This document shows positions 52,842 through 60,895 of a stretch of DNA of 64,000 nt, piece after piece. The stretch is from an uncultured Lachnospiraceae bacterium (GTDB taxonomy: Bacteria; Bacillota; Clostridia; Lachnospirales; Lachnospiraceae), in contig CACXMK010000001.1 of assembly GCA_902768735.1 (NCBI GenBank), positions 90,440-154,439 of the forward strand. Reading direction: 5' to 3'. Each line of letters begins with the position of its first letter. Within the stretch, counting starts at the first letter, position 1. The translations under genes were made by a program, and so were the position numbers. The notes below the pieces were generated by a model. That model searched no databases and was not told where the DNA came from. It saw nothing but the letters and a program-made list of their open reading frames with translations.

Positions 52842-53482
52842 TCCTTGGTCTCCCCGGGATAGTCTCCCGTTTTAAAGCTGTAACCGTTTCTTCCTTCCAG
52901 GCAGTCCGCGATCCGGTCCGCTGTATTCAGGATCCTGCCGTAAGCTTCTTCGCTCGTCTCGGTGAACTGTTCGCCGGAAGCGTGCTCTATAAACACATGA
53001 AGCAGCTGCCCATCCCCGTTTTCCAGTGTTCCGAGATATCCGGTCTCGTCTCCTTCTTCCACTTCCGGAAGGGCGTCGGTCAAAACGATCGAAAATACGC
53101 GTCCTCCCTTGCCCTCCGTGGCAGCCATACTGCTGTACTCCACGATATCCAGCGAATATCTTCCTTTCTCCGGAATCTGGAAATAATGGAACATTACGTC
53201 TTCTCCCCATTCCTCCGGAGCTGTCAGCCGAAAGAATTGGGTACAGATATCCCCGTCCTCCAGATACAGATCCATAGATGCTTTTCTTTCGACTTCACCG
53301 GTCTCTTCGTTCGCGGAATCCTGATCGAGATCCGAGTCCGCGCTTTCTGCGCCTGCCTGTTCCGCCGTACTACCGGCAGCGTCACCCGCCGGTTTCTCTT
53401 TTTTGCCACAGCATGTCAAAACAGCAATGAGGCATATTGCGGCGATCCATACAGCCCGTCTGATCCTGTTCATATCATTCAA
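52838..53482 (-). CDS. hypothetical lipoprotein B
   Basis: 214 aa. N-terminal hydrophobic signal with a Cys pair (AVLTCCGKKEK, C24/C25) fitting a lipoprotein. An acidic linker follows (about 30-70), then a globular part containing QFFRLTAPEEWGEDVMFHYF, YSLDIVEYSSMAA and FIEHASGEQFTETSEEAY. This resembles domains seen in many clostridial lipoproteins that start with a FTLTxPxxW motif, but I cannot name a function. Coupled by a four-base overlap to lipoprotein A. Confidence 0.72.
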   Translation of the reverse strand: MNDMNRIRRAVWIAAICLIAVLTCCGKKEKPAGDAAGSTAEQAGAESADSDLDQDSANEETGEVERKASMDLYLEDGDICTQFFRLTAPEEWGEDVMFHYFQIPEKGRYSLDIVEYSSMAATEGKGGRVFSIVLTDALPEVEEGDETGYLGTLENGDGQLLHVFIEHASGEQFTETSEEAYGRILNTADRIADCLEGRNGYSFKTGDYPGETKE

Positions 53483-53644
53483 AACCCTTCCTTGCGCAGC
53501 CCTAAGACCATTCTACCCCTCATCGTACCACTCAGGCAGGATAATATCCAGTTAAGTATGTATTACACAAGTGACGAATATGTGAAAAGACTGCGATATT
53601 GCCCCGCAATACCGCAGTCTTTGCTGCCGACCGATTTTCCTTTT

Positions 53645-55090
53645 TTACATCTGGTTTAATGCTTTCACGTAAGGCTTCAGCATAAAATAATATCTTCTGC
53701 CTTTTTCCTTGCCGTAGTGTTTGAGTAGCGCGTAGCGCAGCGAATTGAGGTTCTTTCTCTTGTTCTCGGCACCAAGCAGGAACTCCGCGAGTTCGCGGAT
53801 ATTCTCTTCGCGAAGAGCTTCCTCCGGCTCATCGCTGTGTCTGAGGATCAGCGCGCAGTAGTAAAGGAACTTCTCCTCCTTGCTCCAGCCCTTCTTTTCG
53901 ATGGAAAGAGCATTTGATTTCAGGGACAGATAGACATCCTTACCGTTATCACCATAGAACTGGATCAGCTGGTTGTGGAGCTCCGCCAGATTGTCCCTGC
54001 CGATGCAATTAACGATCGCCGTAATCTCGTCAGGATCAGGGGAAAACACTTTCTGTTCCATGGCATCTTCACCCTGTGTATCCGAATCCTGCGCGGCTTT
54101 ATCCTGTGCGTCTGAATCCTGTGTGTCTGAATAAGAAATCTCTTCCGCCGCATCCGACGGCATTTCTGCGTTCGGTTCTACGGTGCTCTCCACATAAGGC
54201 TCCTCTTCGCCCTCATCGAAATCCACAGAGGCACCAGATACGTCTTCGTCTTCTGATGACTCATCGTAAAGGGAATCCTCGTCTTTTGAGTCACCGTCTT
54301 CAGATTCCACGTCTTGGGAATCTTCCTCTGACTCGTCGTCATCAGGATCCTCTTCTAAAAGCCCGTCGTCTTCATAATCCTCATCATCGAGCTCATCATC
54401 TTCGAGGTCGTCATCTTCGAGCCCATCATCTTCGAGGTCACCGTCTTCGAAGTCACCGTCTGAAGACTCATCGTATTCGGAATCCTCATCTTCCGGATAT
54501 GCTTCCTCCGGATCCTGTGTCAGATCCACGTCATCTTCGTACGCGACATCGCTGTCCTCCCGCGCGTACTCCATGGTCTCATCCGCGTCTGTGCCGCCCT
54601 GCGGCGCTGCCGAAAGAGCAGCTCCCGCCGTGTCCATGTCATCATTGTCCGGGATCTGTACCAGTTTGTTGAGGATGGAACTCACTTCTGCTGCGACGTC
54701 TGTCCTTGCGAGGTTCCCTCTCCTGCGGCTGCCGGTCCTTGCATCCTTGCCTGCTATCCTCTTCACGGAATACTCTTTACGTCTCCAGAACTTCACCGCC
54801 GCATCGTATCCCGTGTCGTTTGTCACGATGATGAAGTCGTCCTTTTCATGTAATGCGATGAGGAAGCCCAGTTGCGTGCAAAGCTGAAAATCAAGCGCGT
54901 TCGTTCCCTCATAGCATTTGATGAAAGTGACTTTTCTGTCGGATTCCTTGAGCTTGATGAGACTGTCATAACTCATGTGGGGGCTGTTCTTTGTGTAAAA
55001 CACGATCAGCTCAGCCCGGTCTGCCGGAAGGTCCAGCAGCGGGATCCAAAAATCTCCGACATTCTCGCTGTCGATCAAATAATATTTCAT
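53645..55090 (-). CDS. PIN-like nuclease-domain protein with long acidic linker
   Basis: 481 aa from the ATG of MKYYLIDSENVGDFW; a longer frame is non-conserved. PIN-like domain at 1-about 130 with acidic residues at the expected places: D7 (YLIDSENV), the aspartate of NALDFQLCTQLG, and TNDTGYDAAVKFW. This pattern fits PIN/NYN-type RNA nucleases. Residues about 165-365 are an extremely Asp/Glu/Ser-rich linker with short repeats (LEDDGLEDDDLEDDELDDED). A helical C-terminal domain (about 370-481) has SKEEKFLYYCALILRHSDEP and YGKEKGRRYYFMLKPYVKAL. The role is unknown; nuclease activity is inferred only from the fold pattern. Confidence 0.78.
   Translation of the reverse strand: MKYYLIDSENVGDFWIPLLDLPADRAELIVFYTKNSPHMSYDSLIKLKESDRKVTFIKCYEGTNALDFQLCTQLGFLIALHEKDDFIIVTNDTGYDAAVKFWRRKEYSVKRIAGKDARTGSRRRGNLARTDVAAEVSSILNKLVQIPDNDDMDTAGAALSAAPQGGTDADETMEYAREDSDVAYEDDVDLTQDPEEAYPEDEDSEYDESSDGDFEDGDLEDDGLEDDDLEDDELDDEDYEDDGLLEEDPDDDESEEDSQDVESEDGDSKDEDSLYDESSEDEDVSGASVDFDEGEEEPYVESTVEPNAEMPSDAAEEISYSDTQDSDAQDKAAQDSDTQGEDAMEQKVFSPDPDEITAIVNCIGRDNLAELHNQLIQFYGDNGKDVYLSLKSNALSIEKKGWSKEEKFLYYCALILRHSDEPEEALREENIRELAEFLLGAENKRKNLNSLRYALLKHYGKEKGRRYYFMLKPYVKALNQM
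54390..54480 (-). repeat. short in-frame repeats in the acidic linker
   Basis: Variants of tcatcttcgaggtcgtca-type 15-18-bp units are repeated about five times, encoding LEDD-type repeats in the PIN-like protein. Confidence 0.7.
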
Positions 55091-55195
55091 ATTTTCATAC
55101 CTGGTCGGCCGGCATGAGTGCATTATAACGTAACCGGCTTCAGATGGCAAGTGCGCAAAAAAATGTGATATCGCATCCAACTTATCAGTGAATAG

Positions 55196-55204
55196 TGTTA
55201 TAAT
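55196..55204 (+). promoter_or_regulatory. extended -10 promoter of the dha operon
   Basis: TGTTATAAT: -10 TATAAT at 55199-55204 with TG one base upstream; no clear -35 box. The leader of about 90 nt is G-rich with a CCGGTT/AACCGG hairpin. Confidence 0.55.
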
Positions 55205-55301
55205 CTACGTAGTAATCCAAGGGCTCCGGTTGGGGCGGAACCGGCGGATCCGGAAGTCTCCGGGGAAAGCAAAAACAAGTGGAATGGGAGGTAGTATAGG
55301 T

Positions 55302-55922
55302 ATGTCATCAAAGGTTTATGAGTGCATTGAAAAGATCGGAAACTGCATCATAGCTAATAAGGAATTCCTTACAGAGCTTGACCGCGAGATCGGCGATGCA
55401 GACCATGGGATCAATATGGCGAGGGGCTTTACGGAGGTATTGGCCGCGCTGGACAAGGAAAGCGAGAATATCGGCGAAGTCCTTAAGAAGACAGGCATGA
55501 CCCTTCTCTCCAAAGTGGGCGGCGCATCCGGCCCCCTTTACGGCACAGCGTATATGCAGGCCGGCAAGGTCTGCGCAGGCAAGACTGCTCTGACGCCCGA
55601 AGACGGCAAGGCAATATTTGAGTCGGTCATCGCCGGGATCCAGAAGCGCGGCAAGGCAGTCAAGGGCGAGAAGACAATGCTCGACGCCATCATCCCCGCT
55701 TCTGAAGCTTATAGCGCTGCGATCGACAGCGGAGCCGGCATTGGCGAAGCGCTCGACGCGATGTGCAAGGCAGCTGAAGAAGGCGTAGAATACACAAAGA
55801 CGATCATCGCGACAAAGGGACGCGCGAGCTATCTTGGCGAGAGAAGCATCGGACATCAGGATCCCGGCGCCACATCTGCGACCTTTACCATGCAGATGAT
55901 CCGTGATTTCTTCAAGGGATGA
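55302..55922 (+). CDS. dhaL: dihydroxyacetone kinase subunit DhaL
   Basis: 206 aa. ADP/ATP-binding subunit of the PTS-dependent dihydroxyacetone kinase. It contains LDREIGDADHGINMARGF (magnesium-binding aspartates), VGGASGPLYGTAYMQAGK, GEKTMLDAIIPA, and GRASYLGERSIGHQDPGATS. The ATG follows GGGAGGTAGTATAGGT. First gene of a dhaL-dhaM-dhaK unit (18 bp before dhaM). The subunit keeps bound ADP that is rephosphorylated by DhaM and passes phosphate to the substrate held by DhaK. Confidence 0.95.
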   Translation: MSSKVYECIEKIGNCIIANKEFLTELDREIGDADHGINMARGFTEVLAALDKESENIGEVLKKTGMTLLSKVGGASGPLYGTAYMQAGKVCAGKTALTPEDGKAIFESVIAGIQKRGKAVKGEKTMLDAIIPASEAYSAAIDSGAGIGEALDAMCKAAEEGVEYTKTIIATKGRASYLGERSIGHQDPGATSATFTMQMIRDFFKG

Positions 55923-55940
55923 TCGTCAGGGGGTGACAAT

Positions 55941-56330
55941 ATGGTAGGCATCGTTATCGTGTCACACAGCTGGAAAGTTGCAGAAGGGATCCATGACCTC
56001 GTCATGCAGATGGCAGCCGAGAACGATCACATCTTTGCGGCAGGCGGAATGGAGGACGGCTCCATCGGAACCGACGCTTTTAAGATCCAGGAAGCGATCG
56101 AGAAAGCCAATACGGGAGACGGAGTCGCTGTTCTCGCGGATCTTGGAAGCGGGATCATGAGCGCGGAAATGGCCATCGAAATGCTTGGCGACGAGATCGA
56201 GGTGCGCATAGCGGATGCGCCGGTCCTCGAAGGCGCTGTGAGCGCTGCCGTCACATCCACATCCGGTGCGTCTTTAGACGAAGTGATCGCCGCCGCAGAA
56301 GAAGCCCGTACGGTTTCCAAACTAAGCTGA
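55941..56330 (+). CDS. dhaM: phosphoryl donor subunit DhaM (EIIA-Man-like domain)
   Basis: 129 aa, just the EIIA-mannose-like domain. The phosphorylated histidine lies in VGIVIVSHSWKVAEG; later GGMEDGSIGTDAFKI and VLADLGSGIMSAEMAIE are typical. It takes phosphate from the PTS protein HPr and passes it to DhaL-bound ADP. There is no HPr or EI fusion as in E. coli DhaM, so general PTS proteins must be supplied elsewhere. Strong RBS GGGGGTGAC. 133 bp separate it from dhaK. Confidence 0.94.
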   Translation: MVGIVIVSHSWKVAEGIHDLVMQMAAENDHIFAAGGMEDGSIGTDAFKIQEAIEKANTGDGVAVLADLGSGIMSAEMAIEMLGDEIEVRIADAPVLEGAVSAAVTSTSGASLDEVIAAAEEARTVSKLS

Positions 56331-56463
56331 CACGCGTCCGTTATCATTCGTGCATTTGCAGGCTCCGTTTTGGGGAACGGATCCTGTCAAAATAGAATGC
56401 AAGTGTAGCAAATGAGTTCCAAATGTAATTAGTGGAGGTTTTCAATCAACAGGAGGTATCCAA

Positions 56464-57462
56464 ATGAAGAAACTGATCAATGGGGTAGACAATGTTGTGG
56501 ACGAGATGCTGCGCGGCATGGCAGCAGCCCATCCCCAGTATGTTGCGCGTGTGGAAGGAACAGACGTCATGGTCCGTACAGGTGCCAAGAAGACCGATAA
56601 GGTCGTACTGATCTCCGGCGGCGGATCCGGACATGAGCCGGCTCACGGCGGATATGTCGGAAAAGGAATGTTGGACGGTGCAGTTGCAGGCGCAGTTTTC
56701 ACCTCTCCCACGCCCGATCAGGTCTATGAGGCCATTAAAGCTACGGAGTGCGGTAAAGGCGCTCTTCTTATCATCAAGAACTACACCGGCGATGTCATGA
56801 ACTTTGAAATGGCAGCTGATATGGCAAGCGATGAAGATATCGAAGTCGATAAAGTCATTGTCGCGGACGACGTCGCTGTAGAGAACAGTACCTGGACGAC
56901 AGGCCGCAGAGGCATTGCCGGCACGATCTTCGTTCATAAGATCGCCGGCGCGAAGGCTGAAGAAGGTGCAAGCCTCGCGGAAGTCAAGGCAGTCGCGGAG
57001 AAGGTCATCGCAAATGTGCGCTCCATGGGAATGGGCATCGAGCCCTGCACGGTTCCCGCTGTAGGAAAGCCCGGATTTGAACTGGCTGAGGACGAAGTCG
57101 AGATCGGTATTGGTATCCACGGCGAGCCCGGAACCCACAAGGAGAAGATCAGCACGGCTGCCGAAACGGTAGACCAGATGCTCGCCAAGATCCTCGCTGA
57201 AGGGATTTATGGTGCGGGAGACGAGGTCGCTGTTATGGTCAACGGCATGGGTGCTACCCCTCTGAGCGAACTGTATATCGCAAACCTTGAGGTTGCGAAA
57301 ATTCTCGCGGACAAAGGCATTGTTGTGAAAAAGACTCTCGTCGGCAACTTCATGACCTCCCTTGAAATGGCGGGATTCTCCATCACTCTTCTGAAGCTGG
57401 ATGCCGAGCTTGAAGCTCTCTTGAACGCTCCCGCTGATACGCCTGCGTTCACCCAGTTCTGA
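56464..57462 (+). CDS. dhaK: dihydroxyacetone kinase subunit DhaK
   Basis: 332 aa. Binds dihydroxyacetone covalently through a histidine, here in EIGIGIHGEPGTHKEKI (His of GIHGEPG), and presents it to DhaL for phosphorylation. N-terminal half: VLISGGGSGHEPAHGGYVGK, IIKNYTGDVMNFEMA. C-terminal half: VAVMVNGMGATPLSELYI. RBS ACAGGAGGTATCCAA. Last gene of the unit; followed by tandem repeats and a terminator. Confidence 0.96.
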   Translation: MKKLINGVDNVVDEMLRGMAAAHPQYVARVEGTDVMVRTGAKKTDKVVLISGGGSGHEPAHGGYVGKGMLDGAVAGAVFTSPTPDQVYEAIKATECGKGALLIIKNYTGDVMNFEMAADMASDEDIEVDKVIVADDVAVENSTWTTGRRGIAGTIFVHKIAGAKAEEGASLAEVKAVAEKVIANVRSMGMGIEPCTVPAVGKPGFELAEDEVEIGIGIHGEPGTHKEKISTAAETVDQMLAKILAEGIYGAGDEVAVMVNGMGATPLSELYIANLEVAKILADKGIVVKKTLVGNFMTSLEMAGFSITLLKLDAELEALLNAPADTPAFTQF

Positions 57463-57502
57463 TGCAATCGCCGTTTAAAACATAAGCAGCGCAGCAGTGT
57501 TG

Positions 57503-57556
57503 ACGCAACATTCAAAACGCAACATTCAAAACGCAGCATTAAAACGCAGCATTCAA
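57503..57556. repeat. 13-14-bp tandem repeat downstream of dhaK, four copies
   Basis: acgcaacattcaaa occurs twice exactly (57503-57516, 57517-57530), followed by acgcagcattaaa and acgcagcattcaa. It lies between the dhaK stop and its terminator. Confidence 0.9.
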
Positions 57557-57563
57557 GTGTTCA

Positions 57564-57600
57564 GAGCCGGCAGAGGAAATGATCTGCCGGCTCTTTCCTG
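57564..57600 (+). terminator. terminator of the dha operon
   Basis: GAGCCGGCAGA / TCTGCCGGCTC perfect 11-bp stem with an eight-base loop, followed by TTTCCTGTTTT. Confidence 0.85.
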
Positions 57601-57627
57601 TTTTGACAAACATACGAAAGGTTTTCT

Positions 57628-58566
57628 ATGGACTTAAGGTTTTTACTGCTCCTTCAGGAGTTTAGGAATTCGGCAGGCAGTTTTCTCTCGGAACCGATGA
57701 TGCTCATCTCTGATTTTTCCACTTACGGCGCCGTCGTGATCTGCGTCGTGGTCTATTGGGGAGTCAGCCGTTCATCCGGATACTGGATCTTCGCAAATTG
57801 CGCAAGCGGACTGTATATCAACAGTATTCTCAAACTGACCGCCTGTGTGTACCGTCCCTGGATCCGCGACCCGCAGATCATCCCGTACGAAAGGGCTCTG
57901 GCGAGTGCAACAGGTTACTCCTTTCCAAGCGCACATTCACAGATAGCGGCTTCTTTCTACGGATCCTGCGCAGTTCGCGCCGGGAAAGGACGTAGGATCT
58001 TCCGCGTTATATGCATCGTTTTGATCCTCCTCGTCGGTTTCTCCCGGACTTTCCTGGGCGTTCATACGCCCCAGGACGTACTTGTTTCTTTCGCGGCAGG
58101 TGCTGCTCTTTTGTGGGCTAACGGGATGCTTTTTGCAAAGATCAAGCGTGAACCTTCCTTCCTCTATACTGCTGCAGCGGCGGGAATCGTTATAGTCATT
58201 ATCGGTGTTCTCTATTTTCACTTTAAGTCCTATCCCATGGAATATATCGACGGCGTACTGATCGTAGATCCCGCAGAGATGCGTGCAGACGGGTATATGG
58301 CAGCCGGTGCGGCGCTCGGTTTTCTGTGCGGCGCGCTTGTAGAATTCCGCTGGGTCCGTTTTGAGACGGACGGCACGGTCCTTAGGCGAGTCATTCGCGT
58401 TATCCTGGGAGTGCCGTTTCCACTTGTACTTCTTCTTTTCATCAAGCCGTTTGTATACTCCCGAATCGGCGAGGTGAACGGGCACCTCATTATTTACGGC
58501 GTCCTCGCCTTCTATATCATTGCCCTGTACCCGGCCCTCTTCGCCACCGTCGAGTCCAAGCTCTGA
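57628..58566 (+). CDS. membrane PAP2-family phosphatase
   Basis: 312 aa, about eight hydrophobic helices. PAP2 active-site motifs: KLTACVYRPW (KX6RP), PSAHSQ (PSGH motif, Ala for Gly) and SRTFLGVHTPQDV (SRX5HX3D). Such enzymes dephosphorylate lipid phosphates such as phosphatidate or undecaprenyl pyrophosphate on the outer face of the membrane. The C-terminal about 120 residues add more helices of unknown role. RBS GAAAGG before the ATG. Preceded by the dha terminator, so it has its own transcription start or depends on read-through. Confidence 0.9.
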   Translation: MDLRFLLLLQEFRNSAGSFLSEPMMLISDFSTYGAVVICVVVYWGVSRSSGYWIFANCASGLYINSILKLTACVYRPWIRDPQIIPYERALASATGYSFPSAHSQIAASFYGSCAVRAGKGRRIFRVICIVLILLVGFSRTFLGVHTPQDVLVSFAAGAALLWANGMLFAKIKREPSFLYTAAAAGIVIVIIGVLYFHFKSYPMEYIDGVLIVDPAEMRADGYMAAGAALGFLCGALVEFRWVRFETDGTVLRRVIRVILGVPFPLVLLLFIKPFVYSRIGEVNGHLIIYGVLAFYIIALYPALFATVESKL

Positions 58567-58751
58567 TAACACGAGTCCCTTGATGTTATTACATGGAAAA
58601 ACTCTGGAATATCAAGTAAACGCTATACTTCATATTCCGCAAAATCGGACGATGAATACTTGTTATTTAAGAAAGCGCTCATGAAGAATGCGACGATGAA
58701 CTTTCCTTTCCATATTTTGCTCTATAGCCCGGATAGCTATCTCATTAATCA

Positions 58752-58773
58752 GGGCCCGGTGAAAACCGAGCCC
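58752..58773. terminator. hairpin with GAAA tetraloop
   Basis: GGGCCCGGT-GAAA-ACCGAGCCC, one mismatch, between the convergent PAP2 and EamA/SMR genes. No T-run follows, so this is a structural element or weak terminator. The rest of 58567-58862 shows no gene that I can support. Confidence 0.4.
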
Positions 58774-58862
58774 CGATGTGTACTAAAATGTTTTGATAAA
58801 CCCGAAAGTGCTTACGTCCGCCAACTGATTTCCGACACTGCGTACTTCCGAGAAGTTTTGTA

Positions 58863-59198
58863 TTATAACGTAAAGATCAGGATTCCCACAAGTATGACCG
58901 CAATTCCGATCATACGGCGTCTGCTGATCTTTTCCTTTAAAAGAATCACTCCGAAAATGGGGATAAAAATGTAACTCAGGCTTTCGATCATCGGAGAATA
59001 AGAGTACGGAACAACTCTGAGGGCAAACATCGTCAGCAGTGCACAAAGGAAAAATAACGCATACGCCCCAATCACAAGCGGATTTAAGTATTCTTTAGCC
59101 CTGTTTTCATATTTCCTTCCGGCCGCAATCTTCAGGATTACCTGTGAAAACGAGGAAAGCAGTACGGAGGACAACCAAAGCAATATATATTTACCCAT
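58863..59198 (-). CDS. small multidrug-resistance/EamA-like membrane protein, subunit A
   Basis: 111 aa, four hydrophobic helices, no soluble domain. LLSSFSQVILKIAAG resembles the N-terminal helix of ArnE/ArnF and SMR proteins, and VILLKEKISRRRMIGIAVIL matches the EamA-type ending (E-x-x-x-G). Its start overlaps the end of subunit B by eight bases, so both are probably made together and form a heterodimer, as ArnE-ArnF do for undecaprenyl-linked aminosugar. Substrate unknown. Confidence 0.8.
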   Translation of the reverse strand: MGKYILLWLSSVLLSSFSQVILKIAAGRKYENRAKEYLNPLVIGAYALFFLCALLTMFALRVVPYSYSPMIESLSYIFIPIFGVILLKEKISRRRMIGIAVILVGILIFTL

Positions 59199-59571
59199 CG
59201 TTGCTCACCCCTATCACGATCCCGATTATTATCACAATCGCCCCGATGACCATTTTGAGCGTTACCTGTTCATTAAACAGGAATTTTCCCCATAACAGTG
59301 AATAAATCACGGTAATAGGTTTATTCATAAAGGCGAACGTCAGTGACATCCGTTTGAGCACCTGCTGCCACAGGATCGCAAAACTAATGCAGATCATCAT
59401 GAGAAGCGTATACAGCAGGAAGAAACGGATGGACAGGAATTTCGCCCGTCCTGCAAATTTGGATACGACCCCGGTCGTGGAATTAAGGAACAATGTAAGA
59501 TGCAGAATGAAAAACCAGAAAAGCGGAATCTCCAGCCTGTTCTTCTTTTTTTGTCCGTCTGTCTGATTCAT
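59191..59571 (-). CDS. small multidrug-resistance/EamA-like membrane protein, subunit B
   Basis: 126 aa, four hydrophobic helices after a short charged N-terminus (MNQTDGQKKKNRLE). Contains FAFMNKPITVIYSLLWGKFL followed by EQVTLKMVIGAIVIIIGI, the second EamA/SMR half pattern. It overlaps subunit A. The methyltransferase gene lies about 140 bp upstream on the same strand. A role in flipping a lipid-linked sugar is a reasonable guess from ArnE/F analogy only. Confidence 0.78.
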   Translation of the reverse strand: MNQTDGQKKKNRLEIPLFWFFILHLTLFLNSTTGVVSKFAGRAKFLSIRFFLLYTLLMMICISFAILWQQVLKRMSLTFAFMNKPITVIYSLLWGKFLFNEQVTLKMVIGAIVIIIGIVIGVSNDG

Positions 59572-59699
59572 TTAGATAACCCTACGCTCCTTACCTCTGT
59601 TTCTATCAATTCGGTTCACCCAGCGCTCCATACATAGCCTTGCGTATGACCGCACATGGCTTCCCGTCCGGGTCATGCCCTTAACACTTTTTTCCCTTT

Positions 59700-59727
59700 T
59701 TCAGGCTTTATTTTCAGGCTTTATTCT
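59700..59727. repeat. 13-bp direct repeat at the stop codon of the methyltransferase gene
   Basis: ttcaggctttatt occurs twice head to tail; each copy carries TGA in the reading frame's direction, so one copy holds the real stop and the other lies just downstream. Confidence 0.75.
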
Positions 59728-60688
59728 CATTCTGTTTTCTTTTTTTGTCTGCTGTTTTCCGATACAGGATCTCCCATCCGCCGACATAATGCCAGCGGCG
59801 TGTAACACGGCCGGGCGCTTTGAGAAGATTTGCGCCAATCGCCATCAGGAAATGATCTTTCATTGTTTTCTCAGTGATCGAAGGTCCGTCCTTTACAACT
59901 GTCAGTTGGTCCTCCAGATGCAGACATACAACAATGCGGTGCCACCAGGATGAGCTGAAGTCCCATATGTGCCTGGGATACCTCATATCCAGAGTGATAC
60001 CCAAACGCTTCATCAGGCAGTACAGCGGATACTTATAGGGAGAACGGAAATACAGATACCCTCCCAGAGCCGTCAGGTCAACAAGCTGCCTGAATTCTCT
60101 CCCCGGACTTGGGAGATGTTCCAGCACGGCACTCGCGATCACGATGTCAAACAGCTCGTCTGCCGGCAGTGCACTCAGTGGAAAACAATGCGTCAGTGAT
60201 ATATTCTTTTCCTTGGAAACACAAGGAGTATCCGTATAGTCCACAACGACGATCTCAACAGAATCGTATCTGCCGGTCTGCATGATCGACTCGCCTAAGG
60301 CATAGCTTAATGAACCGTCACCTCCCCCGAAATCCAGAATGCGGATCTTATTCTGCTCCGGTAAAGGTTTCATCATTTTCATCAGATGCCGGGCAAATCG
60401 CTCTTTTCCATAAAAAGTAATCTTATCTCCCGTATGATCTTTTTCGTCATTGTCAAGATAATTATATTTTTCATACACTTCATCCAGTTTTTCCTTTCGA
60501 AGCATACGGTCATAGGTAACTGCTCCACAACGCCGGCATTTTACAAAATGAATCTGCGGTTTTTCCCGAAAAAGACGCAGCTGCCGGAAAGCATTTTTTG
60601 CGCCACAACATCCGCAGCGGTCAACATCAACCAAATCCTCATCTCTGATCTCGTCCAGAGGCATGAAAAAATAATCGGAGAACTGCAT
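59714..60688 (-). CDS. class I SAM-dependent methyltransferase with N-terminal zinc-binding module
   Basis: 324 aa. Cysteine pairs CGCCG (about 25-29) and CRRCG (about 51-55) suggest a zinc ribbon as in sugar/lipid methyltransferases of polysaccharide clusters. SAM motif I is RILDFGGGDGSLSYAL (about 117-132); IVVVDYTD is the acidic motif after strand 2; DIVIASAVLEHLPSPGREF is motif IV with the HLPxP turn. The C-terminal region WDFSSSWWHRIVVCLHLEDQ is typical of the Methyltransf_23-like group. Target unknown; a glycan or lipid-linked sugar is plausible given the flippase-like neighbours. Own promoter at 60728-60756. Confidence 0.85.
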   Translation of the reverse strand: MQFSDYFFMPLDEIRDEDLVDVDRCGCCGAKNAFRQLRLFREKPQIHFVKCRRCGAVTYDRMLRKEKLDEVYEKYNYLDNDEKDHTGDKITFYGKERFARHLMKMMKPLPEQNKIRILDFGGGDGSLSYALGESIMQTGRYDSVEIVVVDYTDTPCVSKEKNISLTHCFPLSALPADELFDIVIASAVLEHLPSPGREFRQLVDLTALGGYLYFRSPYKYPLYCLMKRLGITLDMRYPRHIWDFSSSWWHRIVVCLHLEDQLTVVKDGPSITEKTMKDHFLMAIGANLLKAPGRVTRRWHYVGGWEILYRKTADKKRKQNENKA

Positions 60689-60727
60689 ATTTACCTCACT
60701 CGTCTCAATTAAAAGTTAATATTTGGG

Positions 60728-60756
60728 ATTATACCACCGAATATCCGGTACGGCAA
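60728..60756 (-). promoter_or_regulatory. promoter of the methyltransferase gene
   Basis: Minus strand: -35 TTGCCG (60751-60756), 17-bp spacer, -10 TATAAT (60728-60733), about 40 bp before the start codon. Confidence 0.7.
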
Positions 60757-60895
60757 CGGAATATATCAGCACTCAGCGCCGAAGAATAGAACATTGTAAC
60801 AGTTTTTCTGCCACCACCCAAAAACATACGCCTTTGTGTTAGCACTTTTTATATGCTTTACCCTGCATGTAGGAGGTCTTATACTAAAGCTTATT

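Noticed and set aside
58660-58974. 104-aa plus-strand frame between PAP2 and the SMR-like genes
   Set aside because: It overlaps the end of the SMR-like subunit A, has no RBS and no protein-like composition.
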